Positions 1 through 10,302 of a stretch of 64,000 nt of DNA are shown here, in pieces. The first letter of the stretch is position 1. Every line of letters begins with the position of its first letter. A program made the translations under genes and the position numbers. The DNA comes from Metopolophium dirhodum (Eukaryota > Arthropoda > Insecta > Hemiptera > Aphididae). The DNA is taken from positions 40,160,270-40,224,269 of the forward strand of contig NC_083560.1 of assembly GCF_019925205.1 (NCBI RefSeq), in the 5' to 3' direction. The notes under the pieces were generated by a model. It had not been told where the DNA came from, searched no databases, and saw only the letters and a program-made list of their open reading frames with translations.

Positions 1-304
1 TACCTCAACATTTCATTGATAATAGTAGGTAGTGAAGAAACTACAAATTATATTAATACATAGTACTATGTGAGTTTTCTTAGGATACTCTGTTAAACCT
101 CTATTGTATAATATATTTTTTTTTTTAACCTCATGATGTTAAAATATAGTTTTTCTACACCTCGTGTGTCTAACTAATGAATCGTTTGAATTGTTTCGAA
201 GATAATAATGTCATTCTAGCTGTTTTGTGTAGCCATAATTCACAGAATCATTTTACAGGCGTATTCTTTTCTTTAATAATTTAAGGTTGATAATAGTTGA
301 GCAG

Positions 305-442
305 CTATTGTTGCCTTTCGTCCTGCCGTGAAGGCACCCTCGACTTTATATTGTATACTTGTTGATAGCTTAACGCCTCAGTAGCTGGTAACATGTATAT
401 TTCATTACTCAGTGAGTTATAAAAATATTTGTACGCCTTGAC
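305..442 (-). other. 45-codon open frame downstream of the GMC relic, unassigned
   Basis: This minus-strand frame opens one base out of register with the GMC relic and reads on from its end, stopping at 305-307. It includes the stretch YMLPATEALSYQQVYNIKSR. It has no ATG at its start. It may be the frameshifted continuation of the GMC relic (its FYNSLSN stretch lies where insect GMC proteins have a conserved aromatic segment), or a piece of something else. I do not recognise it with confidence. It recurs in every copy at the same unit position. Confidence 0.25.
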
Positions 443-733
443 TTAAAATGTTCAATCCGATGTCTGGTTGGTATTCTGATAGGTTGCCGCATTTTGAATT
501 AATGAACGCCATTTCTTCTACACCGCCCATTAGCGTTAGTGGTCCTCCGCCCTTCGATACATGGCTGAAGCTGAGTACCGAATCAAGGTTTTCTCTTCTC
601 TTATGCGTTAGTGTAATGATATGTAATGGTCTTGTAGTTTTTTTCCTACGTTTAAACTGCAAATAATGGGAATGCTCATTTCTGCAAGATGTTTTTCAGG
701 ACCTATGCCCGATAGCATAAGTAGCCGTTGAAA
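417..733 (-). pseudogene. GMC oxidoreductase (glucose-dehydrogenase-like) pseudogene fragment
   Basis: GMC oxidoreductases are FAD-dependent enzymes that oxidise sugars, alcohols or other small substrates; insects carry many paralogues. Two adjoining minus-strand frames give adjacent pieces of this family. The first (733 down to 608) contains LLMLSGIGPEKHLAEM and then VGKKLQDH, the family's conserved 'LLLSGIGP...L..MGI...VG.NLQDH' segment. The second (608 down to 417) contains SHVSKGGGPLTLMGG followed by VEEMAFINSK and QPDIGL, matching the segment about 40-70 residues further on in insect proteins. A frameshift near 608 separates them, and the spacing suggests a small deletion as well. The FAD-binding N terminus and the catalytic C-terminal His/Asn region are absent. 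It is a roughly 100-codon internal relic and cannot make an enzyme. The same relic, with the same breaks, recurs in all 24 copies, so it decayed before the array amplified. The 72-codon plus-strand frame at 448-666 is its antisense shadow. Confidence 0.82.
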
Positions 734-962
734 GCTTTAGCTCTGGCAGATGAAATGGGTTCAGGACAATGTGATAACAGCTCTGGGTTACTTTTCGAAA
801 TCTAATTATCCAGTCCCAAATAGCTACTCTTTTTCCTTATTGAAATTGTGTAATAGTTTAGCCTCTTCGGCAAACTCAAATGCCAACTTCTGCACTTCAT
901 AGGTTGTTGGTCCAAAAAACTTTAATTCTAAGTTTAATATGGGTATCAACTAATTTTTTTCC
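727..962 (-). pseudogene. pogo/Tigger-like transposase fragment (CENP-B-type HTH region), broken
   Basis: Transposases of the pogo/Tigger group and the domesticated CENP-B and Jerky proteins begin with paired helix-turn-helix DNA-binding domains, followed by a DDE catalytic core. Reading down the minus strand, successive pieces of the second helix-turn-helix region appear in different frames. KKLVDTHIKLRIKV (960-918) is followed by FFGPTTYEVQKLAFEFAEE and LLHNFNKE (919-827). Then come WDWIIRFRK (818-792) and NPELLSH plus CPEPISSARAKAFN (789-727). These match the family pattern 'ELV..I...E..FFGLT..DVR.LAFE.AE....HNFN...AG.DW...F..RNPELS.R.PE..S.AR...FN' in order and spacing. A stop at 824-826 and at least two frameshifts (near 918 and 792) break it, and no DDE core follows. 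It abuts the GMC relic within a few bases. The frame at 880-1074 on the plus strand is only its antisense. Confidence 0.75.
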
Positions 963-999
963 TACAACAGTTGACAAAATACTTCCTCATACAAGTAAT

Positions 1000-1090
1000 A
1001 GTAATTTATCAAATTTAAAATTTAATAATTATTTTGTAGTTAAAATTTATAAAATGTTCAACTTTCATATCTAAGGATTGAAAGTTTAAA
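1000..1090 (+). repeat. Fragment of the aphid-type dispersed repeat inside the unit
   Basis: The segment around 1013-1043 (aatttaataattattttgta and the following gttaaaa) is nearly identical to 62783-62815 in the non-array right flank. There it forms the end of a dispersed AT-rich repeat. The following bases ('ctaaggattgaaagttta') resemble 'ctaagattt gaaaatgtaat' near 62312. I read this as a truncated member of the same interspersed family, captured in the unit and amplified with it. Confidence 0.6.
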
Positions 1091-1328
1091 ACAATGCTAC
1101 TATTTCGCACAAGCACAATATTTCTTAATAATAAATAGAAACAGTCAGTTTCATAATATGAAGACAAATTATAATAATAATAAAAATCAGACATTGATTT
1201 ATAATATTATAAATATAAAATATATATCATAATATATTATTATAAGGTTTCTTCCATTTTCATGTTTGAAATATAACTTTTTCAACCAATAAAATATAAT
1301 ATTCATGATGGCCCATACGATTTGATAC
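1091..1328. other. AT-rich spacer, no gene seen
   Basis: This is extremely AT-rich sequence with ATA/TAA microsatellite-like runs (for example 1169-1183 and 1197-1245). No open frame of note, RNA gene or recognisable element is visible. It is the same in all copies. Confidence 0.7.
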
Positions 1329-1331
1329 TAA

Positions 1332-1458
1332 GGGCCGTTCTTACAATGTCCCGTAAAGTGTCGGTTAACGCTAATCAACTGATAACAGATTTTATTACCG
1401 GCAGAATTCGGCCGGTTAAGTGTCGGTTAACTTTAACCGGATATCGTAAGAAAGGCCC
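1332..1458. mobile_element. 127-bp MITE, PIF/Harbinger-like, with TAA target duplication
   Basis: The left end GGGCCgTTCTTACaATgTCC and the reverse complement of the right end GGGCCtTTCTTACgATaTCC form imperfect terminal inverted repeats of about 25 bp. The element is flanked on both sides by TAA (1329-1331 and 1459-1461). GGGCC-type termini with a 3-bp TWA duplication are the signature of PIF/Harbinger elements, so this is a non-autonomous MITE of that type. A 14-bp direct repeat (aagtgtcggttaac) lies at 1356-1369 and 1418-1431. A CCGGTTAA/TTAACCGG inverted pair lies near the right end (1413-1420 and 1433-1440). It has no coding capacity. It is noticeably GC-richer than its surroundings. Every copy carries it at the same place, so it inserted once, before amplification. 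Confidence 0.8.
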
Positions 1459-1485
1459 TAAATGTTTTTCTATTAATATATCGTA

Positions 1486-1683
1486 TTAAGTTATTAAAAA
1501 AATTATATATTTATAATGTAAAATACATATGTAACAAATTAGTGCAGTGCGGAATTTGTGACAAGCAATATAGACGCACCTTTGAACGAGAGTTATCTCC
1601 TCGTTGTTGGTGGTCTGATAACAGTCATAGCCATTATTCTCCTGGCTAACAGAAGTAACTGCAGTTGAGCACTGTGTGTAAGT
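1486..1683 (-). other. 65-codon minus-strand open frame, unassigned
   Basis: The frame lies between stops at 1684-1686 and 1486-1488 and has no ATG start. It includes VSQENNGYDCYQTTNNEE and then a Cys-rich stretch (VQRCVYIACH). Third codon positions are more mixed than the AT-rich surroundings, which hints at former coding sequence. A possible acceptor (acacacag) precedes TGCTCAACTG on this strand. It overlaps the plus-strand transmembrane-like frame at 1543-1668, so at most one of the two is meaningful. I do not recognise a family. Confidence 0.2.
1543..1677 (+). other. Exon-like segment with a transmembrane-like frame, unassigned
   Basis: The segment is bounded by an acceptor-like 'acaaattag' (ending 1542) and a perfect donor GTAAGT (1678-1683). 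Frame 1543-1668 reads 41 codons and ends in TGA. It contains the hydrophobic stretch YLLVVGGLITVIAIILLA followed by NRSNCS, like a C-terminal membrane anchor. The stop lies nine bases before the donor, so if this is real the intron would sit in a 3' UTR. The antisense frame over the same bases is also open. No start codon or upstream partner exon was found. Coding status is unproven. Confidence 0.22.
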
Positions 1684-1806
1684 CTAAATCATATTTGAAA
1701 TTAAAAAAAAAATAGAATTATTACAACACTAAAGAATTGGGACAATCATAATATTTTCGATATTCATATCAGTTATGGTTAATCACGTCTTATTATTTAA
1801 ACATAA

Positions 1807-2164
1807 TTAATAATACATAGGTACAGTGTTAAATTCATCATCGATGTACTGAAGGGAATTTGGATATTTGGGGGTGTCTATTGTCTTATATGCGTAGTTC
1901 ATCATCCAAATGATAGTCACCAAAACAGGCGGGAAGCTATAAATTACGTTTAGAATATTTTCTGATTGGTTTACGTATACAATATAACGCAATTACAAAT
2001 TTCATCAAAAAAATGACATATGACAAAATAGTGGAGAATTTGTAGCTTTTCAAAGTACAAGGTGCAACAGAAACAAAAGCTAGCACTTCACTAGCGGTAA
2101 TTGCTTCAGCATTAGTTGTAAAAATCCATACGTGTATTTCTACGTAAGTTCGACCAACAAATAA
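1807..2164 (-). other. Two overlapping minus-strand open frames with hydrophobic stretches, unassigned
   Basis: Frame one (2164-1937, 75 codons, no early ATG) includes ITASEVLAFVSVAPCTLK and then a hydrophobic stretch (ILSYVIFLMKFVIALYC). Frame two (1992-1807, 60 codons) includes SFPPVLVTIIWMMNYAYK and YPNSLQYIDDEF, ending PMYY-stop. They overlap in different registers by about 55 bases and could be two halves of one broken membrane-protein fragment or a pair of exons. I found no donor and acceptor that join them in phase with good consensus. Among copies, frame two varies at one amino-acid site (Val/Ala) and one silent site. The family is not recognised. Confidence 0.25.
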
Positions 2165-2491
2165 TCAACACATCATCAACGTAGAATAAACGTAACTTTA
2201 TCACGAAAAATGTACGAATATGAATATACTATCTTCTTCAATATATTATATTATACCATTGTTACGAATAATGACTACGTATACATACACCAAAGTTATC
2301 CTTATTATAAACGTAGATTATACGTGCTATGTGTACTAGAATATATTCTGCTAGACGGTAATTGGGGTACGTCATCCGCCGGCCCAATGGTTTTTTCTAT
2401 AAGTTCCCCACATCGTTTGGGTATAATATCTAGTAAAAAACGTCTGATAAAAACATTTTTATTTCTTAAATTTTTTGGTTATTTATTTTGA
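2046..2491 (+). other. Possible two-exon open frame (2046-2143, 2317-2491), speculative
   Basis: An acceptor-like 'atttgtag' ends at 2045. The frame 2046-2143 (ATETKASTSLAVIASALVV within it) stays open to a consensus donor GTAAGT at 2144. A further acceptor-like 'aacgtag' ends at 2316, and joining there keeps phase into the frame that ends at the TGA at 2489-2491. That second part includes DGNWGTSSAGPMVFSIS. The same 3' part also belongs to a 93-codon ATG-initiated frame starting at 2210. Copies show amino-acid changes here (Gly/Arg, Pro/Thr, Pro/Gln) and copy 19 loses the 2210 ATG, which argues against constraint. It resembles no family I know. Confidence 0.2.
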
Positions 2492-2575
2492 AGTAATATT
2501 TTTGTAAGCTTGGTCATTTAAATTCTTTTTAATCTTAATTTTGTTTCTATTTTTTTTTAAATCCCATTCAAATCA
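2492..2575. other. T-rich unit end, no feature
   Basis: This is T-rich sequence running into the next unit. No gene, hairpin or target-site duplication is visible at the unit boundary, which I chose arbitrarily. Confidence 0.6.
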
Positions 2576-5151
2576 TACCTCAACATTTCATTGATAATAG
2601 TAGGTAGTGAAGAAACTACAAATTATATTAATACATAGTACTATGTGAGTTTTCTTAGGATACTCTGTTAAACCTCTATTGTATAATATATTTTTTTTTT
2701 TAACCTCATGATGTTAAAATATAGTTTTTCTACACCTCGTGTGTCTAACTAATGAATCGTTTGAATTGTTTCGAAGATAATAATGTCATTCTAGCTGTTT
2801 TGTGTAGCCATAATTCACAGAATCATTTTACAGGCGTATTCTTTTCTTTAATAATTTAAGGTTGATAATAGTTGAGCAGCTATTGTTGCCTTTCGTCCTG
2901 CCGTGAAGGCACCCTCGACTTTATATTGTATACTTGTTGATAGCTTAACGCCTCAGTAGCTGGTAACATGTATATTTCATTACTCAGTGAGTTATAAAAA
3001 TATTTGTACGCCTTGACTTAAAATGTTCAATCCGATGTCTGGTTGGTATTCTGATAGGTTGCCGCATTTTGAATTAATGAACGCCATTTCTTCTACACCG
3101 CCCATTAGCGTTAGTGGTCCTCCGCCCTTCGATACATGGCTGAAGCTGAGTACCGAATCAAGGTTTTCTCTTCTCTTATGCGTTAGTGTAATGATATGTA
3201 ATGGTCTTGTAGTTTTTTTCCTACGTTTAAACTGCAAATAATGGGAATGCTCATTTCTGCAAGATGTTTTTCAGGACCTATGCCCGATAGCATAAGTAGC
3301 CGTTGAAAGCTTTAGCTCTGGCAGATGAAATGGGTTCAGGACAATGTGATAACAGCTCTGGGTTACTTTTCGAAATCTAATTATCCAGTCCCAAATAGCT
3401 ACTTTTTTTCCTTATTGAAATTGTGTAATAGTTTAGCCTCTTCGGCAAACTCAAATGCCAACTTCTGCACTTCATAGGTTGTTGGTCCAAAAAACTTTAA
3501 TTCTAAGTTTAATATGGGTATCAACTAATTTTTTTCCTACAACAGTTGACAAAATACTTCCTCATACAAGTAATAGTAATTTATCAAATTTAAAATTTAA
3601 TAATTATTTTGTAGTTAAAATTTATAAAATGTTCAACTTTCATATCTAAGGATTGAAAGTTTAAAACAATGCTACTATTTCGCACAAGCACAATATTTCT
3701 TAATAATAAATAGAAACAGTCAGTTTCATAATATGAAGACAAATTATAATAATAATAAAAATCAGACATTGATTTATAATATTATAAATATAAAATATAT
3801 ATCATAATATATTATTATAAGGTTTCTTCCATTTTCATGTTTGAAATATAACTTTTTCAACCAATAAAATATAATATTCATGATGGCCCATACGATTTGA
3901 TACTAAGGGCCGTTCTTACAATGTCCCGTAAAGTGTCGGTTAACGCTAATCAACTGATAACAGATTTTATTACCGGCAGAATTCGGCCGGTTAAGTGTCG
4001 GTTAACTTTAACCGGATATCGTAAGAAAGGCCCTAAATGTTTTTCTATTAATATATCGTATTAAGTTATTAAAAAAATTATATATTTATAATGTAAAATA
4101 CATATGTAACAAATTAGTGCAGTGCGGAATTTGTGACAAGCAATATAGACGCACCTTTGAACGAGAGTTATCTCCTCGTTGTTGGTGGTCTGATAACAGT
4201 CATAGCCATTATTCTCCTGGCTAACAGAAGTAACTGCAGTTGAGCACTGTGTGTAAGTCTAAATCATATTTGAAATTAAAAAAAAAAATAGAATTATTAC
4301 AACACTAAAGAATTGGGACAATCATAATATTTTCGATATTCATATCAGTTATGGTTAATCACGTCTTATTATTTAAACATAATTAATAATACATAGGTAC
4401 AGTGTTAAATTCATCATCGATGTACTGAAGGGAATTTGGATATTTGGGGGTGTCTATTGTCTTATATGCGTAGTTCATCATCCAAATGATAGTCACCAAA
4501 ACAGGCGGGAAGCTATAAATTACGTTTAGAATATTTTCTGATTGGTTTACGTATACAATATAACGCAATTACAAATTTCATCAAAAAAATGACATATGAC
4601 AAAATAGTGGAGAATTTGTAGCTTTTCAAAGTACAAGGTGCAACAGAAACAAAAGCTAGCACTTCACTAGCGGTAATTGCTTCAGCATTAGTTGTAAAAA
4701 TCCATACGTGTATTTCTACGTAAGTTCGACCAACAAATAATCAACACATCATCAACGTAGAATAAACGTAACTTTATCACGAAAAATGTACGAATATGAA
4801 TATACTATCTTCTTCAATATATTATATTATACCATTGTTACGAATAATGACTACGTATACATACACCAAAGTTATCCTTATTATAAACGTAGATTATACG
4901 TGCTATGTGTACTAGAATATATTCTGCTAGACGGTAATTGGGGTACGTCATCCGCCGGCCCAATGGTTTTTTCTATAAGTTCCCCACATCGTTTGGGTAT
5001 AATATCTAGTAAAAAACGTCTGATAAAAACATTTTTATTTCTTAAATTTTTTGGTTATTTATTTTGAAGTAATATTTTTGTAAGCTTGGTCATTTAAATT
5101 CTTTTTAATCTTAATTTTGTTTCTATTTTTTTTTAAATCCCATTCAAATCA
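2576..5151 (+). repeat. Array copy 2 (2576 bp)
   Basis: GMC relic 2992-3308 (minus), pogo relic 3302-3537 (minus), MITE 3907-4033. It has the majority base at every variable site I tracked. Its A tract near 4278 is one to two bases longer than in copy 1. Confidence 0.97.
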
Positions 5152-7727
5152 TACCTCAACATTTCATTGATAATAGTAGGTAGTGAAGAAACTACAAATT
5201 ATATTAATACATAGTACTATGTGAGTTTTCTTAGGATACTCTGTTAAACCTCTATTGTATAATATATTTTTTTTTTTTAACATCATGATGTTAAAATATA
5301 GTTTTTCTACACCTCGTGTGTCTAACTAATGAATCGTTTGAATTGTTTCGAAGATAATAATGTCATTCTAGCTGTTTTGTGTAGCCATAATTCACAGAAT
5401 CATTTTACAGGCGTATTCTTTTCTTTAATAATTTAAGGTTGATAATAGTTGAGCAGCTATTGTTGCCTTTCGTCCTGCCGTGAAGGCACCCTCGACTTTA
5501 TATTGTATACTTGTTGATAGCTTAACGCCTCAGTAGCTGGTAACATGTATATTTCATTACTCAGTGAGTTATAAAAATATTTGTACGCCTTGACTTAAAA
5601 TGTTCAATCCGATGTCTGGTTGGTATTCTGATAGGTTGCCGCATTTTGAATTAATGAACGCCATTTCTTCTACACCGCCCATTAGCGTTAGTGGTCCTCC
5701 GCCCTTCGATACATGGCTGAAGCTGAGTACCGAATCAAGGTTTTCTCTTCTCTTATGCGTTAGTGTAATGATATGTAATGGTCTTGTAGTTTTTTTCCTA
5801 CGTTTAAACTGCAAATAATGGGAATGCTCATTTCTGCAAGATGTTTTTCAGGACCTATGCCCGATAGCATAAGTAGCCGTTGAAAGCTTTAGCTCTGGCA
5901 GATGAAATGGGTTCAGGACAATGTGATAACAGCTCTGGGTTACTTTTCGAAATCTAATTATCCAGTCCCAAATAGCTACTTTTTTTCCTTATTGAAATTG
6001 TGTAATAGTTTAGCCTCTTCGGCAAACTCAAATGCCAACTTCTGCACTTCATAGGTTGTTGGTCCAAAAAACTTTAATTCTAAGTTTAATATGGGTATCA
6101 ACTAATTTTTTTCCTACAACAGTTGACAAAATACTTCCTCATACAAGTAATAGTAATTTATCAAATTTAAAATTTAATAATTATTTTGTAGTTAAAATTT
6201 ATAAAATGTTCAACTTTCATATCTAAGGATTGAAAGTTTAAAACAATGCTACTATTTCGCACAAGCACAATATTTCTTAATAATAAATAGAAACAGTCAG
6301 TTTCATAATATGAAGACAAATTATAATAATAATAAAAATCAGACATTGATTTATAATATTATAAATATAAAATATATATCATAATATATTATTATAAGGT
6401 TTCTTCCATTTTCATGTTTGAAATATAACTTTTTCAACCAATAAAATATAATATTCATGATGGCCCATACGATTTGATACTAAGGGCCGTTCTTACAATG
6501 TCCCGTAAAGTGTCGGTTAACGCTAATCAACTGATAACAGATTTTATTACCGGCAGAATTCGGCCGGTTAAGTGTCGGTTAACTTTAACCGGATATCGTA
6601 AGAAAGGCCCTAAATGTTTTTCTATTAATATATCGTATTAAGTTATTAAAAAAATTATATATTTATAATGTAAAATACATATGTAACAAATTAGTGCAGT
6701 GCGGAATTTGTGACAAGCAATATAGACGCACCTTTGAACGAGAGTTATCTCCTCGTTGTTGGTGGTCTGATAACAGTCATAGCCATTATTCTCCTGGCTA
6801 ACAGAAGTAACTGCAGTTGAGCACTGTGTGTAAGTCTAAATCATATTTGAAATTAAAAAAAAAATAGAATTATTACAACACTAAAGAATTGGGACAATCA
6901 TAATATTTTCGATATTCATATCAGTTATGGTTAATCACGTCTTATTATTTAAACATAATTAATAATACATAGGTACAGTGTTAAATTCATCATCGATGTA
7001 CTGAAGGGAATTTGGATATTTGGGGGTGTCTATTGTCTTATATGCGTAGTTCATCATCCAAATGATAGTCACCAAAACAGGCGGGAAGCTATAAATTACG
7101 TTTAGAATATTTTCTGATTGGTTTACGTATACAATATAACGCAATTACAAATTTCATCAAAAAAATGACATATGACAAAATAGTGGAGAATTTGTAGCTT
7201 TTCAAAGTACAAGGTGCAACAGAAACAAAAGCTAGCACTTCACTAGCGGTAATTGCTTCAGCATTAGTTGTAAAAATCCATACGTGTATTTCTATGTAAG
7301 TTCGACCAACAAATAATCAACACATCATCAACGTAGAATAAACGTAACTTTATCACGAAAAATGTACGAATATGAATATACTATCTTCTTCAATATATTA
7401 TATTATACCATTGTTACGAATAATGACTACGTATACATACACCAAAGTTATCCTTATTATAAACGTAGATTATACGTGCTATGTGTACTAGAATATATTC
7501 TGCTAGACGGTAATTGGGGTACGTCATCCGCCGGCCCAATGGTTTTTTCTATAAGTTCCCCACATCGTTTGGGTATAATATCTAGTAAAAAACGTCTGAT
7601 AAAAACATTTTTATTTCTTAAATTTTTTGGTTATTTATTTTGAAGTAATATTTTTGTAAGCTTGGTCATTTAAATTCTTTTTAATCTTAATTTTGTTTCT
7701 ATTTTTTTTTAAATCCCATTCAAATCA
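5152..7727 (+). repeat. Array copy 3 (2576 bp), subtype 3/4/7
   Basis: GMC relic 5569-5885, pogo relic 5879-6114, MITE 6484-6610. It carries 'aacatcatg' after the T tract (near 5280) together with 'ctatgtaag' (near 7294). This linked pair is found only in copies 3, 4 and 7. Confidence 0.97.
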
Positions 7728-10302
7728 TACCTCAACATTTCATTGATAATAGTAGGTAGTGAAGAAACTACAAATTATATTAATACATAGTACTATGTGA
7801 GTTTTCTTAGGATACTCTGTTAAACCTCTATTGTATAATATATTTTTTTTTTTAACATCATGATGTTAAAATATAGTTTTTCTACACCTCGTGTGTCTAA
7901 CTAATGAATCGTTTGAATTGTTTCGAAGATAATAATGTCATTCTAGCTGTTTTGTGTAGCCATAATTCACAGAATCATTTTACAGGCGTATTCTTTTCTT
8001 TAATAATTTAAGGTTGATAATAGTTGAGCAGCTATTGTTGCCTTTCGTCCTGCCGTGAAGGCACCCTCGACTTTATATTGTATACTTGTTGATAGCTTAA
8101 CGCCTCAGTAGCTGGTAACATGTATATTTCATTACTCAGTGAGTTATAAAAATATTTGTACGCCTTGACTTAAAATGTTCAATCCGATGTCTGGTTGGTA
8201 TTCTGATAGGTTGCCGCATTTTGAATTAATGAACGCCATTTCTTCTACACCGCCCATTAGCGTTAGTGGTCCTCCGCCCTTCGATACATGGCTGAAGCTG
8301 AGTACCGAATCAAGGTTTTCTCTTCTCTTATGCGTTAGTGTAATGATATGTAATGGTCTTGTAGTTTTTTTCCTACGTTTAAACTGCAAATAATGGGAAT
8401 GCTCATTTCTGCAAGATGTTTTTCAGGACCTATGCCCGATAGCATAAGTAGCCGTTGAAAGCTTTAGCTCTGGCAGATGAAATGGGTTCAGGACAATGTG
8501 ATAACAGCTCTGGGTTACTTTTCGAAATCTAATTATCCAGTCCCAAATAGCTACTTTTTTTCCTTATTGAAATTGTGTAATAGTTTAGCCTCTTCGGCAA
8601 ACTCAAATGCCAACTTCTGCACTTCATAGGTTGTTGGTCCAAAAAACTTTAATTCTAAGTTTAATATGGGTATCAACTAATTTTTTTCCTACAACAGTTG
8701 ACAAAATACTTCCTCATACAAGTAATAGTAATTTATCAAATTTAAAATTTAATAATTATTTTGTAGTTAAAATTTATAAAATGTTCAACTTTCATATCTA
8801 AGGATTGAAAGTTTAAAACAATGCTACTATTTCGCACAAGCACAATATTTCTTAATAATAAATAGAAACAGTCAGTTTCATAATATGAAGACAAATTATA
8901 ATAATAATAAAAATCAGACATTGATTTATAATATTATAAATATAAAATATATATCATAATATATTATTATAAGGTTTCTTCCATTTTCATGTTTGAAATA
9001 TAACTTTTTCAACCAATAAAATATAATATTCATGATGGCCCATACGATTTGATACTAAGGGCCGTTCTTACAATGTCCCGTAAAGTGTCGGTTAACGCTA
9101 ATCAACTGATAACAGATTTTATTACCGGCAGAATTCGGCCGGTTAAGTGTCGGTTAACTTTAACCGGATATCGTAAGAAAGGCCCTAAATGTTTTTCTAT
9201 TAATATATCGTATTAAGTTATTAAAAAAATTATATATTTATAATGTAAAATACATATGTAACAAATTAGTGCAGTGCGGAATTTGTGACAAGCAATATAG
9301 ACGCACCTTTGAACGAGAGTTATCTCCTCGTTGTTGGTGGTCTGATAACAGTCATAGCCATTATTCTCCTGGCTAACAGAAGTAACTGCAGTTGAGCACT
9401 GTGTGTAAGTCTAAATCATATTTGAAATTAAAAAAAAAATAGAATTATTACAACACTAAAGAATTGGGACAATCATAATATTTTCGATATTCATATCAGT
9501 TATGGTTAATCACGTCTTATTATTTAAACATAATTAATAATACATAGGTACAGTGTTAAATTCATCATCGATGTACTGAAGGGAATTTGGATATTTGGGG
9601 GTGTCTATTGTCTTATATGCGTAGTTCATCATCCAAATGATAGTCACCAAAACAGGCGGGAAGCTATAAATTACGTTTAGAATATTTTCTGATTGGTTTA
9701 CGTATACAATATAACGCAATTACAAATTTCATCAAAAAAATGACATATGACAAAATAGTGGAGAATTTGTAGCTTTTCAAAGTACAAGGTGCAACAGAAA
9801 CAAAAGCTAGCACTTCACTAGCGGTAATTGCTTCAGCATTAGTTGTAAAAATCCATACGTGTATTTCTATGTAAGTTCGACCAACAAATAATCAACACAT
9901 CATCAACGTAGAATAAACGTAACTTTATCACGAAAAATGTACGAATATGAATATACTATCTTCTTCAATATATTATATTATACCATTGTTACGAATAATG
10001 ACTACGTATACATACACCAAAGTTATCCTTATTATAAACGTAGATTATACGTGCTATGTGTACTAGAATATATTCTGCTAGACGGTAATTGGGGTACGTC
10101 ATCCGCCGGCCCAATGGTTTTTTCTATAAGTTCCCCACATCGTTTGGGTATAATATCTAGTAAAAAACGTCTGATAAAAACATTTTTATTTCTTAAATTT
10201 TTTGGTTATTTATTTTGAAGTAATATTTTTGTAAGCTTGGTCATTTAAATTCTTTTTAATCTTAATTTTGTTTCTATTTTTTTTTAAATCCCATTCAAAT
10301 CA
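7728..10302 (+). repeat. Array copy 4 (2575 bp), subtype 3/4/7
   Basis: GMC relic 8144-8460, pogo relic 8454-8689, MITE 9059-9185. It has the same linked variants as copy 3: 'aacatcatg' near 7855 and 'ctatgtaag' near 9869. Confidence 0.97.

Larger units (their letters stand above)
1..2575 (+). repeat. Array copy 1 (2575 bp), reference unit
   Basis: This is the first copy visible and the reference for unit coordinates. It contains the GMC relic 417-733, the pogo relic 727-962 and the MITE 1332-1458. It carries the 'ctactcttttt' variant near 824-832, shared with copies 15, 17, 19 and 22. Confidence 0.97.

Noticed and set aside
311..337. Hairpin tgcctt...aaggca as a terminator or structured RNA
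   Set aside because: The stem is only about six pairs with a long loop and no covariation between copies; it is not strong enough to call.
448..666. 72-codon ATG-initiated plus-strand frame repeated in every copy
   Set aside because: It is the antisense of the GMC oxidoreductase relic; the minus strand gives clear family motifs and the plus strand does not.
780..800. CENP-B box-like motif (TTCG....A..CGGG) linking the satellite to the CENP-B-like relic
   Set aside because: TTCG occurs on the minus strand here and near 317, but the downstream A and CGGG positions do not match; no acceptable box was found in the unit.
880..1074. 64-codon plus-strand frame repeated in every copy
   Set aside because: It is antisense to the pogo-like transposase relic and runs into AT-rich dispersed repeat sequence.
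2210..2491. 93-codon ATG-initiated frame as a conserved small gene
   Set aside because: It has no recognisable family, its low-complexity Tyr/Phe-rich translation is expected from AT-rich DNA, replacement changes occur between copies and copy 19 has lost the ATG. I kept it only as part of a speculative exon model.
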